DNA of 34,757 nt from DUPH01 sp035449085. GTDB lineage: Bacteria > Verrucomicrobiota > Kiritimatiellia > RFP12 > UBA1067. A program made the position numbers and the translations under genes. Positions 1 to 7,989 of this stretch are shown in pieces (position 1 is the first letter of the stretch; each line of letters begins with the position of its first letter). The notes beneath the pieces were generated by a model. That model was not told the origin of the DNA. It saw nothing but the letters and a program-made list of their open reading frames with translations, and searched no databases. Location: NCBI GenBank assembly GCA_035449085.1, contig DAOTKE010000016.1:1-34757 (forward strand). The letters are read 5' to 3'.

Positions 1-957
1 GCCTTCGACGCCGTCACCGCCGTTCTCGCGGGCGAACTGACCGAAGGCCAGACCGGCGCGTTCCTCGCCGCGCTCGCCGCCAAGGGCGAGACCGTCGACG
101 AGATCTCGGCCGGGGCCCGCGCCATGCGCGCCGCGGCCACGCGCGTCCAGTCGCTCGTGCCGAACACGCTCGACACCGTCGGGACCGGCGGCGATGGCGG
201 CATGACCTTCAACATCTCCACCACCGTCGCCTTTGTCGCCGCCGGCGCCGGCGCGACCGTGGCCAAGCACGGCAACCGCGCCAGCTCGGGCGTCAGTGGC
301 AGCGCCGACTGTCTCGAACAGCTCGGCCTGAACCTCAGCGCTGACCCGGAAATCATGGAACAGGCGCTGAACGAGATCGGCATCACCTTTCTCTTCGCGC
401 CCTCCTTCCACAAGGCGATGCGCTTTGCCGGGCCGGTCCGCAAACAGCTTGGCGTGCGCACGCTCTTCAACCTCCTCGGCCCGCTCACCAATCCCGCCGG
501 CGCCCCCTGCCAACTCATCGGCGTTTTCGCGCCCGACCTGACCGAAACGTTCGCCGAAGTCCTCCGCAAGCTCGGCTCACGCCGCGTGCTGGTCGTGCAC
601 GGCCACGACGGTATGGACGAAATCACGCTGACCGCGCCCACCCGCTGCTCAGAACTCAAGGACGGCCGCATCAAGACGTACGACATCGATCCGCTCGCCC
701 TCTTTGACCGGTATGGCACCCGTGCCGACCTCGAAGGCGGTACCCCAGCCGACAATGCGGCCATCACCCGCGCGATTCTCAGCGGAGAACTGCATGGCCC
801 CAAACGCGACATCGTGCTCATCAATGCCGCCGCCTCACTGCTCGCCGCCGACCTCGCCGCCGACCTCGCAGACGGGCTGAAGAAGGCGGCAGAATCCATC
901 GATTCCGGTGCGGCGCTGGACAAACTCGAGCAATTGATCGCGTTTTCGAAGTGCTGA
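1..957 (+). CDS. trpD: Anthranilate phosphoribosyltransferase, 5' end cut by window
   Basis: TrpD transfers the phosphoribosyl group of PRPP to anthranilate, the second step of the tryptophan branch, in the cytoplasm. The frame is open from base 1 without a start, so the gene begins upstream; about 318 residues are visible against roughly 340 in the family, so only some 20 residues are missing. Visible signatures are the PRPP-binding GTGGDGG loop (visible residues 62-68), the KHGNRASSGVSGSAD segment and NLLGPLTNP. The C-terminus is complete. The order trpD, trpC, trpF is a classical trp operon order, but a GxxExxY cassette separates trpD from trpC. trpE and trpG would be expected upstream but lie outside the window. 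Identification is near certain. Confidence 0.97.
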   Translation, partial: AFDAVTAVLAGELTEGQTGAFLAALAAKGETVDEISAGARAMRAAATRVQSLVPNTLDTVGTGGDGGMTFNISTTVAFVAAGAGATVAKHGNRASSGVSGSADCLEQLGLNLSADPEIMEQALNEIGITFLFAPSFHKAMRFAGPVRKQLGVRTLFNLLGPLTNPAGAPCQLIGVFAPDLTETFAEVLRKLGSRRVLVVHGHDGMDEITLTAPTRCSELKDGRIKTYDIDPLALFDRYGTRADLEGGTPADNAAITRAILSGELHGPKRDIVLINAAASLLAADLAADLADGLKKAAESIDSGAALDKLEQLIAFSKC

Positions 958-970
958 GCGGGGAGGTTTT

Positions 971-1038
971 GAGCCAGGATCACAGGATTTCAGGATTTGT
1001 TGGATGGGATGGGTTTTGAGCCAGGATTTTCAGGATTG
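971..1038. repeat. Left inverted arm of GxxExxY cassette 1 (9-base-type repeats)
   Basis: The words GAGCCAGGAT and CAGGATT recur here: GAGCCAGGAT at 971-980 and again from 1018, with CAGGATT copies after each. Read in reverse complement they match the array at 1466-1583 (CAATCCTGT and AATCCTGGCT). The two arrays therefore form imperfect inverted repeats around the small ORF at 1076-1495. Confidence 0.75.
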
Positions 1039-1075
1039 CTTTGATGTCTGATTAAATCAGGTGGCGAAAGGTGGA

Positions 1076-1495
1076 ATGATGGAAAACGAAATCGATACCT
1101 TAACCGGCTTAATTATTGGGTGTGCGATGGAAGTCCACAGGACGCTTGGCCCTGGTTTTCTGGAGTCCGTTTATGAGAAGGCACTCGCGATCGAATTGGG
1201 GTTACAGGGGCTCTCGTATGAGCGCCAAATGCCCATTCACGCGCAGTATAAAGGCCATGCTGTGGGCGATTTCGTTTCAGACCTGCTTGTCGAAAAGAAA
1301 GTCCTCGTCGAACTAAAAGCCTGCCAGACGCTGCATGATCGGCATGGCATCCAGCTTGTCAACTACTTGACGGCCACAGGCATCAACGATGGACTGCTTT
1401 TGAATTTCGGCGCAGACAGCTTGCAATTCAAACGTAAACGCAGAATTTACACACCTTCTCACCCACAATCCTGCCAATCCTGTAATCCTGGCTAA
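1076..1495 (+). CDS. GxxExxY family protein (PD-(D/E)XK nuclease-like), copy 1
   Basis: A 139-residue protein of the GxxExxY family, which Pfam places in the PD-(D/E)XK nuclease superfamily; its biological role is unknown to me. The signature GFLESVY is at residues 27-33. A nuclease-like core follows: D69, then E79-L-K81 in VELKA. An in-frame GTG at 1061 is possible, but AAAGGTGG just upstream favours the ATG at 1076 or 1079. The tail after about residue 125 is written by the downstream repeat array. Base composition is visibly lower in GC than the flanking trp genes, and the gene sits between trpD and trpC, so recent insertion is likely. Family assignment is firm; nuclease activity is inference. 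Confidence 0.88.
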   Translation: MMENEIDTLTGLIIGCAMEVHRTLGPGFLESVYEKALAIELGLQGLSYERQMPIHAQYKGHAVGDFVSDLLVEKKVLVELKACQTLHDRHGIQLVNYLTATGINDGLLLNFGADSLQFKRKRRIYTPSHPQSCQSCNPG

Positions 1496-1583
1496 CTCTC
1501 AATCCCCATCAATCCTGTCAATCCTGTAATCCTGGCTAACTCTCAATCCCCATCAATCCTGTCAATCCTGTAATCCTGGCTAA
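1466..1583. repeat. 44-base tandem repeat built from CAATCCTGT nonamers; right arm of cassette 1
   Basis: The motif GGCTAA recurs at 1490, 1534 and 1578, an exact 44-base period. Each unit consists of CAATCCTGT twice, AATCCTGG, CTAACTCTC and AATCCCCAT (9, 9, 8, 9 and 9 bases). The array supplies the last residues and the stop codon of the GxxExxY ORF and runs to within seven bases of the trpC start. It is the inverted counterpart of 971-1038. There are no unique spacers, so it is not a CRISPR array. Confidence 0.9.
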
Positions 1584-1589
1584 AAAAGA

Positions 1590-2396
1590 ATGTCATTCCT
1601 CAACGCCATCCTGACCGCAAAAAGCGACGAGATCGCACGCGCCAAAGCGCACACCTCGCCTGCCCAGATCGAGCGGCTCGCCGCCGCGCGTCGCGACAGC
1701 CCGCGCGGCTTTGCCGCCGCGCTCGACGCGCCCGGCGTCCGCGTGATCGCGGAACTCAAGCGCGCCTCGCCCTCGCGCGGCGACATCCGCGCCGATCTCG
1801 ACCCCGCCGCCACCGCCCGCGCTTACGCCGACGGCGGCGCGGCCGCGCTCTCGGTCCTGACCGAACCCGCCTTCTTCAAAGGCTCGGCCGCCGACCTCCG
1901 GCAGGCCCGCGACGCCTCGCCGCTGCCGGTGCTGCGCAAGGACTTCATCATCGACCCCTATCAGGTCTACGAGAGCGCCGCCCTGCACGCGGACGCCATC
2001 CTGCTGATCGTCCGAATTCTGGACGACGACACCCTGCACGCCCTTTACACGCTCGCCCGTTCGCTCGGCCTGGATGTGCTGACCGAAGTTTTTGACGCGC
2101 ACGATGCCGCACGCGCCCGCGCACTGGGCGCGACACCGGTCGGCATCAACAACCGCGACCTCGACCGCTTCGAAACCGACGTCAAGCATGCCGCGCGCCT
2201 CGCCCAACACCTCTCACCGGGCACGGCGGTCGTGGCATTAAGCGGCATCCGCTCGCTTGACGATATCCGCCAGACACTCGCAGGCGGCATCCGCCGCTTT
2301 CTGGTCGGCGAGACCCTGGTCCGCCAACCCGATCCCGCCGCCACGCTCCGCACCTGGACCTCTCTGCCCACCCACACCTTGAGCGTTGAGCGTTGA
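1590..2396 (+). CDS. trpC: Indole-3-glycerol phosphate synthase
   Basis: TrpC closes CdRP to indole-3-glycerol phosphate with loss of CO2 and water. The 268-residue TIM barrel shows the family blocks in order: IAELKRASPSRG (53-64, with catalytic-type E55 and K57), LRKDFI (115-120), ESAALHADAILLI (128-140), TEVFD (165-169), GINNRDL (185-191), SGI (218-220) and VGE (239-241). Length is normal for a monofunctional enzyme. Only a weak A-rich stretch (TAAAAAAGA) precedes the start, because a repeat array occupies the upstream junction. The last residues, LSVER, and the stop codon are encoded by a TTGAGCG heptamer array, so the native C-terminus may have been shorter or different. Confidence 0.97.
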   Translation: MSFLNAILTAKSDEIARAKAHTSPAQIERLAAARRDSPRGFAAALDAPGVRVIAELKRASPSRGDIRADLDPAATARAYADGGAAALSVLTEPAFFKGSAADLRQARDASPLPVLRKDFIIDPYQVYESAALHADAILLIVRILDDDTLHALYTLARSLGLDVLTEVFDAHDAARARALGATPVGINNRDLDRFETDVKHAARLAQHLSPGTAVVALSGIRSLDDIRQTLAGGIRRFLVGETLVRQPDPAATLRTWTSLPTHTLSVER

Positions 2397-2484
2397 AAAT
2401 TGAAAGTTGAAAGTTCTCCTCCTCCCTTCTCCTTTCTCCCTCCTCCTTCAACTCCTCATTCCTAAACCCTAAATCCTGACTTCC
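2379..2484. repeat. Composite 7-base array between trpC and trpF
   Basis: The stretch can be cut into consecutive 7-mers almost without slippage: TTGAGCG twice, TTGAAAA, TTGAAAG twice, then pyrimidine 7-mers (such as TCCCTTC, TCCTTTC, TCCCTCC), then ACTCCTC, ATTCCTA, AACCCTA and AATCCTG. It begins inside the trpC coding region and ends just before the trpF start. The same two-part layout (TTGARCG block, then pyrimidine block) recurs at 9921-10011. Confidence 0.8.
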
Positions 2485-2487
2485 CCG

Positions 2488-3195
2488 ATGCTTTCCAACC
2501 TCAAAATCTGCGGCATGACCGAACCCGAAACCGCCCGTTTCTGTGTTGCGGCAGGCGTGGGTGCGCTGGGCGCCGTCTTTTACGCCAACAGCCCGCGCTG
2601 CGTGACACCGGAACAGGCCCGCGCACTCTTCGAGGGCCTGCCCGCACACATCGCGCGTGTCGGCGTGTTCGTTAACTGTACACCGGACGACATGCTCGCG
2701 ACCGCGCGTATCGCCGGGCTCACCACGCTTCAGCTTCACGGACAGGAAACGCGCGCCGACATTGAAGCGGGGCTGGCATACGGCTACCGTGTCATCAAGG
2801 TGCTCACGGCGACGGGCGACCGTTTGCTGAAAACGGCGAGTTCCCTCCCCTCTGAGGCCGGAATTTTGGTAGAATGCGGCACAGGATCCCTTCCCGGCGG
2901 CAACGGTGCCGTCTGGAACTGGGCCGATGCCGCGCCGCTCGCCGCGTTGCGCCCGTTCGCTTTGGCGGGCGGTCTCGACGCGGACAACATTGTGAATGCC
3001 TTGCGGCTCTCCGGAGCCGTCGCGTATGATGTCAGCTCGGGTGTCGAGATCCGTCCCGGAGTCAAAAGCCATGCCCTGATACGGACCCTTACCCACGCGC
3101 TTCGCGCACATGCGGGTGAAACCCGCGCCCCGTCATTCTGGCTCCCGGCCAGAGAACCGAGGTCAGAGGTCAGAAATCATCCCCCCAACACCTAA
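2488..3195 (+). CDS. trpF: Phosphoribosylanthranilate isomerase
   Basis: TrpF performs the Amadori rearrangement of PRA to CdRP, the step before TrpC. Family blocks are KICGM (6-10, with the general-base-type Cys at 8), GVFVN, LQLHG (81-85), GGNG (137-140), LAGGLDADNI (159-168) and DVSSGVE (181-187). At the position where the family carries the general-acid Asp (LLD before GGTG), this protein has Glu (LVEC, E129). Residues after about 215 are an extension encoded by the GAGGTCA heptamer array. Stop to next start is 13 bases, so it is co-transcribed with the DAHP synthase gene. Identification is sure; full activity with Glu is not certain. Confidence 0.94.
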   Translation: MLSNLKICGMTEPETARFCVAAGVGALGAVFYANSPRCVTPEQARALFEGLPAHIARVGVFVNCTPDDMLATARIAGLTTLQLHGQETRADIEAGLAYGYRVIKVLTATGDRLLKTASSLPSEAGILVECGTGSLPGGNGAVWNWADAAPLAALRPFALAGGLDADNIVNALRLSGAVAYDVSSGVEIRPGVKSHALIRTLTHALRAHAGETRAPSFWLPAREPRSEVRNHPPNT

Positions 3196-3207
3196 TTCCT
3201 AAATTCC
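3159..3207. repeat. 7-base array at trpF/DAHP synthase junction
   Basis: GAGGTCA, GAGGTCA and GAAATCA lie in register at 3159-3179. They are followed by a CCTAATTCCTAAATTCC segment of the TCCTAAT type also found around the four-helix-bundle genes. The first part encodes the SEVRN tail of TrpF. Confidence 0.65.
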
Positions 3208-3208
3208 G

Positions 3209-4255
3209 ATGAGCCATCCCCGTCTAGAAAACATCAACATCAAGTCGGTCGAACTGCTGGCAACGCCGCGCGCCATGCAGTCCGCCGTGCCACAGACCAA
3301 CGCCACCCTCTCCACCGTGATGCGTGGGCGCGAAGCCATCGAACGCATCATGGACGGCGAGGACCGCCGTCTGCTGGCGGTGGTCGGCCCTTGCTCGATT
3401 CACAACCTCGACGCCGCCGAGGAGTATGCCCAGCGTCTGAAACGGCTCAGCGATGACATCAGCGACCGCATCTGCGTGGTCATGCGTGTTTACTTCGAGA
3501 AGCCGCGCTCGGCACTCGGCTGGAAAGGCCTGATCAACGACCCCTACATGAACGACACCTTTCACATCGAGGAAGGCATCCGCATGGCGCGCCACTTTCT
3601 GGTGCGCGTCGCGGAGATCGGCCTGCCGGCCGCGACCGAGGTGCTCGACACCCTCATGCCGCAGTACATCGGCGACCTGATCTCGTGGTCCGTGATCGGC
3701 GCCCGCACCGCGGAGGCCCAGACCCACCGCGAAATCGCCAGCGGCATCTCCACGCCGGTGGGCTTCAAAAACGCCACCGACGGCTCCTTCGACGCCGCCA
3801 TCAACGGCATGCGCGCCGCAATGGGCCCGCACCACTTTCTCGGTGTGACCGAGGATGGACTGCCCGCCGTTTTCAGCACTACCGGCAACGCCTATCCGCA
3901 GATCGTGCTGCGTGGCGGCAAACACCCGAACTATGATGCCGCAAGCATCGCCCTGTGCGAACAGGCACTGCGTAACGCCCGTTTACCGGTCAATATCATT
4001 GTCGATTGCAGCCACGGCAACTCCCACAAAAAGCCGGAGTTGCAGGGCGTGGTGCTGAACGACATCCTCACCCAGATCGAGCAGGGCAACCGCTCGATCC
4101 GCGGCTTCATGCTCGAGAGCCATCTCGAGTGGGGCTCGCAACCCATGCCGAAAGATCCGAAAACCCTGCGTCCCGGACTTTCCGTGACCGACGCCTGCAT
4201 CGACTGGCCCACCACTGAGAACCTGTTGCGCGACGCCCACAGGCGCCTTGTGTAG
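3209..4255 (+). CDS. aroF: 3-deoxy-7-phosphoheptulonate (DAHP) synthase, class I
   Basis: The enzyme condenses PEP and erythrose-4-phosphate in the first step of aromatic amino acid synthesis. At 348 residues it matches the AroF/AroG/AroH group. Metal-ligand positions known for AroG are present: C62 in GPCSIH (60-65), H269 in DCSHGNSHK, E303 in MLESHL and D328 in SVTDACIDW. Other blocks are RVYFEKPR (93-100), KGLINDPYMN (106-115), GARTAEAQTHRE (164-175) and RGGKHPNY (235-242). Its place at the end of the trp genes suggests a tryptophan-linked isozyme, but the feedback ligand cannot be read from sequence by eye, so the F/G/H symbol is nominal. Confidence 0.95.
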   Translation: MSHPRLENINIKSVELLATPRAMQSAVPQTNATLSTVMRGREAIERIMDGEDRRLLAVVGPCSIHNLDAAEEYAQRLKRLSDDISDRICVVMRVYFEKPRSALGWKGLINDPYMNDTFHIEEGIRMARHFLVRVAEIGLPAATEVLDTLMPQYIGDLISWSVIGARTAEAQTHREIASGISTPVGFKNATDGSFDAAINGMRAAMGPHHFLGVTEDGLPAVFSTTGNAYPQIVLRGGKHPNYDAASIALCEQALRNARLPVNIIVDCSHGNSHKKPELQGVVLNDILTQIEQGNRSIRGFMLESHLEWGSQPMPKDPKTLRPGLSVTDACIDWPTTENLLRDAHRRLV

Positions 4256-4267
4256 CCTGATCTCCAA

Positions 4268-4296
4268 TTGACCCGCTTCCAGAAAACCGCTACACT
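4268..4296 (+). promoter_or_regulatory. Candidate sigma70-type promoter for the citrate synthase operon
   Basis: TTGACC (4268-4273) is followed after 17 bases by TACACT (4291-4296), matching the consensus at 5 of 6 and 4 of 6 positions with ideal spacing. It lies in the gap after the DAHP synthase gene, about 70 bases before the chosen citrate synthase start. Confidence 0.6.
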
Positions 4297-4367
4297 CGCG
4301 ACTCTTCAAGGGCAGCGCATGCCCGTGATGTATGGCGCAGGGGATTTCCTCTGCCAAGGAGTTCATG

Positions 4368-5750
4368 ATGACGGCAGCAGCATCCGTATCTCCAGTTTTT
4401 GACGGCGCGATCGTCAAGCGCTACGCGGATAAGATTCGCGCGACAGGCAAGATCGATCCAGAACTGTATGACAAATACAATGTCAAGCGCGGCCTGCGCA
4501 ACGCGGACGGCACCGGTGTGCTGGTCGGCCTGACCGCGATCGGCAGTGTCCATGGCTACGTGATCTCGGAGAGCGAGAAGGTCTCCGTACCGGGACAGCT
4601 TTTCTACCGCGGCATCAACGTGAACGATCTGGTGAAGGGTTTCCAAGACGAGCGGCGTCCGGGATTCGAGGAGACCGCCTACCTGCTGCTCTTTGGCGAG
4701 CTGCCCAATGCGAAGGATCTCCAGCACTGGAACAACCTGCTGGACGCCTGCCGGCGTCTGCCGGACGGCTTCAAAGAGAGCGCCATCATCCGCGCACCGG
4801 GCAAGAACATCATGAACAGCATTGCGCGCGCGGTGCTGATGACTTATCTCAACGATCCGGAACCGGACCGGCTGGACGTGGAGACAACCTTGCGCCAGAG
4901 CATCTCCCTGATCGCGCAGTTCCCGGTGATCGCCGCCTACGCCTACCAGGCCAAGGCCCATTACCACATGGGCCAGAGTCTGATGATGCGTTACCCGGAA
5001 GCCGGCAAGAGCACAGCCGAGAACTTTCTGATGCTGATTCGTGAGGATGGGCTCTACACGCCGCTTGAAGCCGAGTTGCTCGACCTTTGTCTGGTGCTGC
5101 ACGCCGAGCACGGAGGTGGCAACAACTCCGCCTTCACCACGCATGTCGTGACCTCGTCGTTCACCGACACCTATGCCGCCATCGCCGCCGCCACGCTTTC
5201 GCTGAAAGGGCTGCGTCATGGTGGTGCCAATCTGCGCGTGATGGAGCAGATGCGCGAAATCAAAGAGCATGTCGAACACTGGGACGACGAAGACGAGGTC
5301 GCCGCCTATCTCACCCGTATCCTCAACAAGGAGGCGGGTGACGGCACGGGCTTGATCTACGGTCTCGGGCACGCGGTCTACACCCTCTCCGACCCGCGTA
5401 CCGAGATCCTGCGTGATAAAGCGCGCGCGCTGGCACGCGCCAAGGGCCGCGACGAAGAGATGGCGCTCTATGAGACCATTGAGCGTATCGGTCCCGCGCT
5501 CTTCAACCGCAACCGCGCGAAGCCGCGTGACCTCTGCGCCAACGTGGACTTCTTCTCGGGCTTTGTCTACGACATGCTCAATATTCCGGTCGACCTCTAC
5601 ACACCGCTCTTCGCGGTCTCGCGCGTGGTCGGCTGGTGCGCGCACCGTATCGAGGAGCTGCTCAACGGCGGGCCGATCATCCGGCCGGCCTACAAGGCGG
5701 TCTTCGGACAGCGCCCGTACACGCCTCTGCCGGAACGTGACGGAGGCTGA
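4368..5750 (+). CDS. gltA: Citrate synthase
   Basis: Condenses oxaloacetate with acetyl-CoA to citrate. From ATG 4368 the protein has 460 residues. AAGGAG at 4356-4361 lies six bases before this ATG and only three before the ATG at 4365; an in-frame ATG at 4332 has no such site. Catalytic-type residues are H284 (GLRHGGAN), H335 (GLGHAVY) and D394 (NVDFFSG), with R419 in FAVSRVVGW and the LHAEHGGGNNSAF block at 244-256. The HAEHGG and AVSRVVGWCAHR wording resembles citrate synthases of anaerobic bacteria. A methylcitrate synthase role cannot be excluded. It ends two bases before the aldo/keto reductase gene, so the two are one transcript. Confidence 0.94.
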   Translation: MTAAASVSPVFDGAIVKRYADKIRATGKIDPELYDKYNVKRGLRNADGTGVLVGLTAIGSVHGYVISESEKVSVPGQLFYRGINVNDLVKGFQDERRPGFEETAYLLLFGELPNAKDLQHWNNLLDACRRLPDGFKESAIIRAPGKNIMNSIARAVLMTYLNDPEPDRLDVETTLRQSISLIAQFPVIAAYAYQAKAHYHMGQSLMMRYPEAGKSTAENFLMLIREDGLYTPLEAELLDLCLVLHAEHGGGNNSAFTTHVVTSSFTDTYAAIAAATLSLKGLRHGGANLRVMEQMREIKEHVEHWDDEDEVAAYLTRILNKEAGDGTGLIYGLGHAVYTLSDPRTEILRDKARALARAKGRDEEMALYETIERIGPALFNRNRAKPRDLCANVDFFSGFVYDMLNIPVDLYTPLFAVSRVVGWCAHRIEELLNGGPIIRPAYKAVFGQRPYTPLPERDGG

Positions 5751-5752
5751 AC

Positions 5753-6925
5753 ATGGAGATCCGCAACTATAAGCCCACGATGCGTTACCGGCCCTTCGGG
5801 ACCCGCACCGATGTGCTCGTCTCGATGCTGGGCATCGGCGCCATGCGTCTGCCGCTGACGCCGGAAGGCGTCATTGACGAGATACGCGCCATCGACCTCA
5901 TCGAGGCGGGGCTGGATCGTGGCATCAACTACATCGACACCGCCTATATCTACAACGACGGCGCGAGTGAGCAGGTCGTCGGCCAGACCTTGCAGCGCGG
6001 CTGGCGCGACAAGGTCTATGTGGCGACCAAGATGCCGGTCTGGGAGCTGGAAAAGCCGGGTGACCAAGCACCGATCTTTAGCACACAGCTTGAACGTCTG
6101 CAGGTCGAGCAGGTTGACTTCTATCTGTTGCACTCGCTGAACACGCGTTATTGGCAGCAGGTTCTGCGCTCTGAATCGCTGGCCTGGCTGGACGAGGAGA
6201 AACGGCGTGGCCGCATCCGCTTCGCAGGCTTTTCCTTTCATGACGATTTCGATGTGTTCAGGACCATCGTCGACGCCTACGACTGGGACTTCTGCCAGAT
6301 CCAGTACAACTACGCGCAGCACGATATCCAGGCCGGCACGCGCGGCCTGAAGTACGCCTACGAAAAAGGGCTCGGAATCGCGATCATGGAGCCGCTCTTC
6401 GGCGGCTTCCTGACCGGCCCGCAGATGCCGCCCGGCGCAAGCCGACTGTTCGAAGAGAACGGCGTGAATCCGGTCGCCGGCGCATTGCGCTGGATCTGGA
6501 ACCAGCCTGAGCCGGCGGTCGTGTTGAGCGGCATGAGCGAGAAGTATCAGGTCAAGGAAAACCTGCGCATTGTCGAGACAGCCGATGTCGGCGTGTTGAC
6601 TGAGCGCGAACGGCAGGTGCTGGAACAGGTCTGCCGTTACATGCGCGAAAACGTGCCGATCCCGTGCAGCAAATGCGGCTACTGTCTGAAGAGCTGTCCG
6701 GTGGGCATCAAAATCCCGGCCGTTTTCGATCTCTACAACAAGCATCTGCTGGTCAACCGGAAACACACCCTGCAGCCGGCCCTCTACCGCGGCATGCTTC
6801 CTTCCGAAAAAGCCTCCGCCTGCATCCAGTGCGGCGCCTGTAAGAAACATTGTCCGCAGTCGATCGATATTCCCGCCTGGCTGGAGAAGGTGGCTGCCGA
6901 GTTTGAAAGTGATGGGCCTAAATGA
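5753..6925 (+). CDS. Aldo/keto reductase with two C-terminal 4Fe-4S motifs
   Basis: A 390-residue fusion typical of strict anaerobes. The N-terminal TIM barrel has the aldo/keto reductase tetrad: D62 and Y67 (YIDTAYIYNDG), K93 (VATKMP) and H127 (LLHSLN). The C-terminal ferredoxin-like part has two CxxCxxCxxxCP clusters, C305/C308/C311/C315 and C357/C360/C363/C367. The enzyme is probably a cytoplasmic oxidoreductase that passes electrons between NAD(P)H or a carbonyl substrate and an iron-sulphur partner; the substrate is unknown. GGAGG lies just before the start, inside the citrate synthase tail. Its stop overlaps the next start (ATGA), so the MscS gene is translationally coupled. Confidence 0.93.
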   Translation: MEIRNYKPTMRYRPFGTRTDVLVSMLGIGAMRLPLTPEGVIDEIRAIDLIEAGLDRGINYIDTAYIYNDGASEQVVGQTLQRGWRDKVYVATKMPVWELEKPGDQAPIFSTQLERLQVEQVDFYLLHSLNTRYWQQVLRSESLAWLDEEKRRGRIRFAGFSFHDDFDVFRTIVDAYDWDFCQIQYNYAQHDIQAGTRGLKYAYEKGLGIAIMEPLFGGFLTGPQMPPGASRLFEENGVNPVAGALRWIWNQPEPAVVLSGMSEKYQVKENLRIVETADVGVLTERERQVLEQVCRYMRENVPIPCSKCGYCLKSCPVGIKIPAVFDLYNKHLLVNRKHTLQPALYRGMLPSEKASACIQCGACKKHCPQSIDIPAWLEKVAAEFESDGPK

Positions 6926-7836
6926 CAAACGAAGATGCGCAAGTCGCCGTTGAACTGATCCAAAAGCCGATCGTCGAGATCCAGCACGCGCTGGCCGAAG
7001 AGGTCTCGCAGGGGCGCGAGCTCCTCAACATCGTCTTCCGCTGGCTGACCGAAAACGGCATCCGCTTCGCTGTCGACGTGGTGGTTGCGCTACTGTTGCT
7101 CGGGATCGGCATATTCGTGATCCGAGCCTTGACGCGCGCCACCCGGAAAGCACTGGTGAAATCCGGCCGCGTGAACCTGTTGCTCCAGAACTTTCTCTGC
7201 AGCGTGGTGAACAAGACCGCCTGGGTTCTGCTGCTGATGGTGGTCGTGCAGCGCCTCGGCGTCAACATCGCGCCGCTGATCGCCGGCTTGGGCGTCACCG
7301 GTTTTATTCTCGGCTTCGCCTTCCAGGAGTCGCTCGGCAATCTGGCTGCGGGCATGATGATCGCCATCAACCAGCCGTTCCAGGTTGGCGACTACGTGAC
7401 GGTCGGCACGATCAGCGGCACGGTGCGCGAACTCAACATGATGGCCGCCACGCTCTTCACTGCCGACAACGTCAAGGTGGTGGTCCCGAACAAGGTCATC
7501 TGGGGTTCGCCGATCACCAACTTCACCGCCACCGACAGGCGCCGCATGGAAATCGCGGTAGCCATCGCCTATGGTGCGGACATCGGCAAGGCCAAGCGCG
7601 TCGCGCTCGACACCCTGCGCGCCGACCCGCGCGTGCTGGCCGATCCGGCACCGATCGCCGAGGTCATCTCGCTCGGCGACTCGTCGGTCAACCTGGTGTT
7701 GCGCGCTTGGGCTAAGCCCGCCAGTTACTGGCCCGCCTTCTTCGCGCTTAATCACGCGGTCAAAGAGGCGTTCGACAAGAACGGCATCGAGATTCCGTTC
7801 CCGCAGATGGATGTGCACGTCAAGAAATCCGTTTGA
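6922..7836 (+). CDS. Small-conductance mechanosensitive channel, MscS family
   Basis: Inner-membrane channel that opens under membrane tension to release solutes. At 304 residues it is close in size to E. coli MscS. Hydrophobic segments lie at about residues 47-70, 92-112 and 115-152. The last is the pore helix and following linker: GLGVTGFILGFAFQESLGNL, then AAGMMIAINQPFQVGDYV, matching the Gly/Ala-rich TM3 pattern of MscS. The beta domain (TADNVKVVVPNKVIWGSPITNF) and the alpha/beta C-terminal domain follow. It overlaps the aldo/keto reductase stop by four bases and is the last gene of this unit. Confidence 0.94.
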   Translation: MTNEDAQVAVELIQKPIVEIQHALAEEVSQGRELLNIVFRWLTENGIRFAVDVVVALLLLGIGIFVIRALTRATRKALVKSGRVNLLLQNFLCSVVNKTAWVLLLMVVVQRLGVNIAPLIAGLGVTGFILGFAFQESLGNLAAGMMIAINQPFQVGDYVTVGTISGTVRELNMMAATLFTADNVKVVVPNKVIWGSPITNFTATDRRRMEIAVAIAYGADIGKAKRVALDTLRADPRVLADPAPIAEVISLGDSSVNLVLRAWAKPASYWPAFFALNHAVKEAFDKNGIEIPFPQMDVHVKKSV

Positions 7837-7989
7837 GATGTCCGGCGACAGATTCATCCGCAATACGTCCGGCGGCATAGTCGGACCGCGCCTCATGCGG
7901 GGCACGGTCTAATTCGGCCTCGCGCAGTTTAGGGCAGTTCCCGGACGCTTATCAGCTAAATATTACGCTGTGAATGGAGGTGTGATACC
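7837..7989 (+). other. Intergenic region with a weak hairpin
   Basis: GACCG (7884-7888) can pair with CGGTC (7905-7909), extended by an imperfect GC step, but no T-run follows. It may be a 3' end structure of the MscS transcript. I see no gene and no convincing promoter here, although a promoter for the peroxidase gene should lie in or near it. Confidence 0.3.

Noticed and set aside
1466..1583. CRISPR-like array
   Set aside because: Repeats are contiguous 44-base units without unique spacers and no cas genes are near; the units are themselves built of nonamers.
2182..3111. Long - strand ORF (309 codons) over trpC and trpF
   Set aside because: Shadow of two certain trp genes; no family-like motif, and it runs through the heptamer array.
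4290..5645. Long - strand ORF (451 codons)
   Set aside because: Antisense shadow of citrate synthase caused by high GC at third positions.
5690..6928. Long - strand ORF (412 codons)
   Set aside because: Antisense shadow of the aldo/keto reductase gene.
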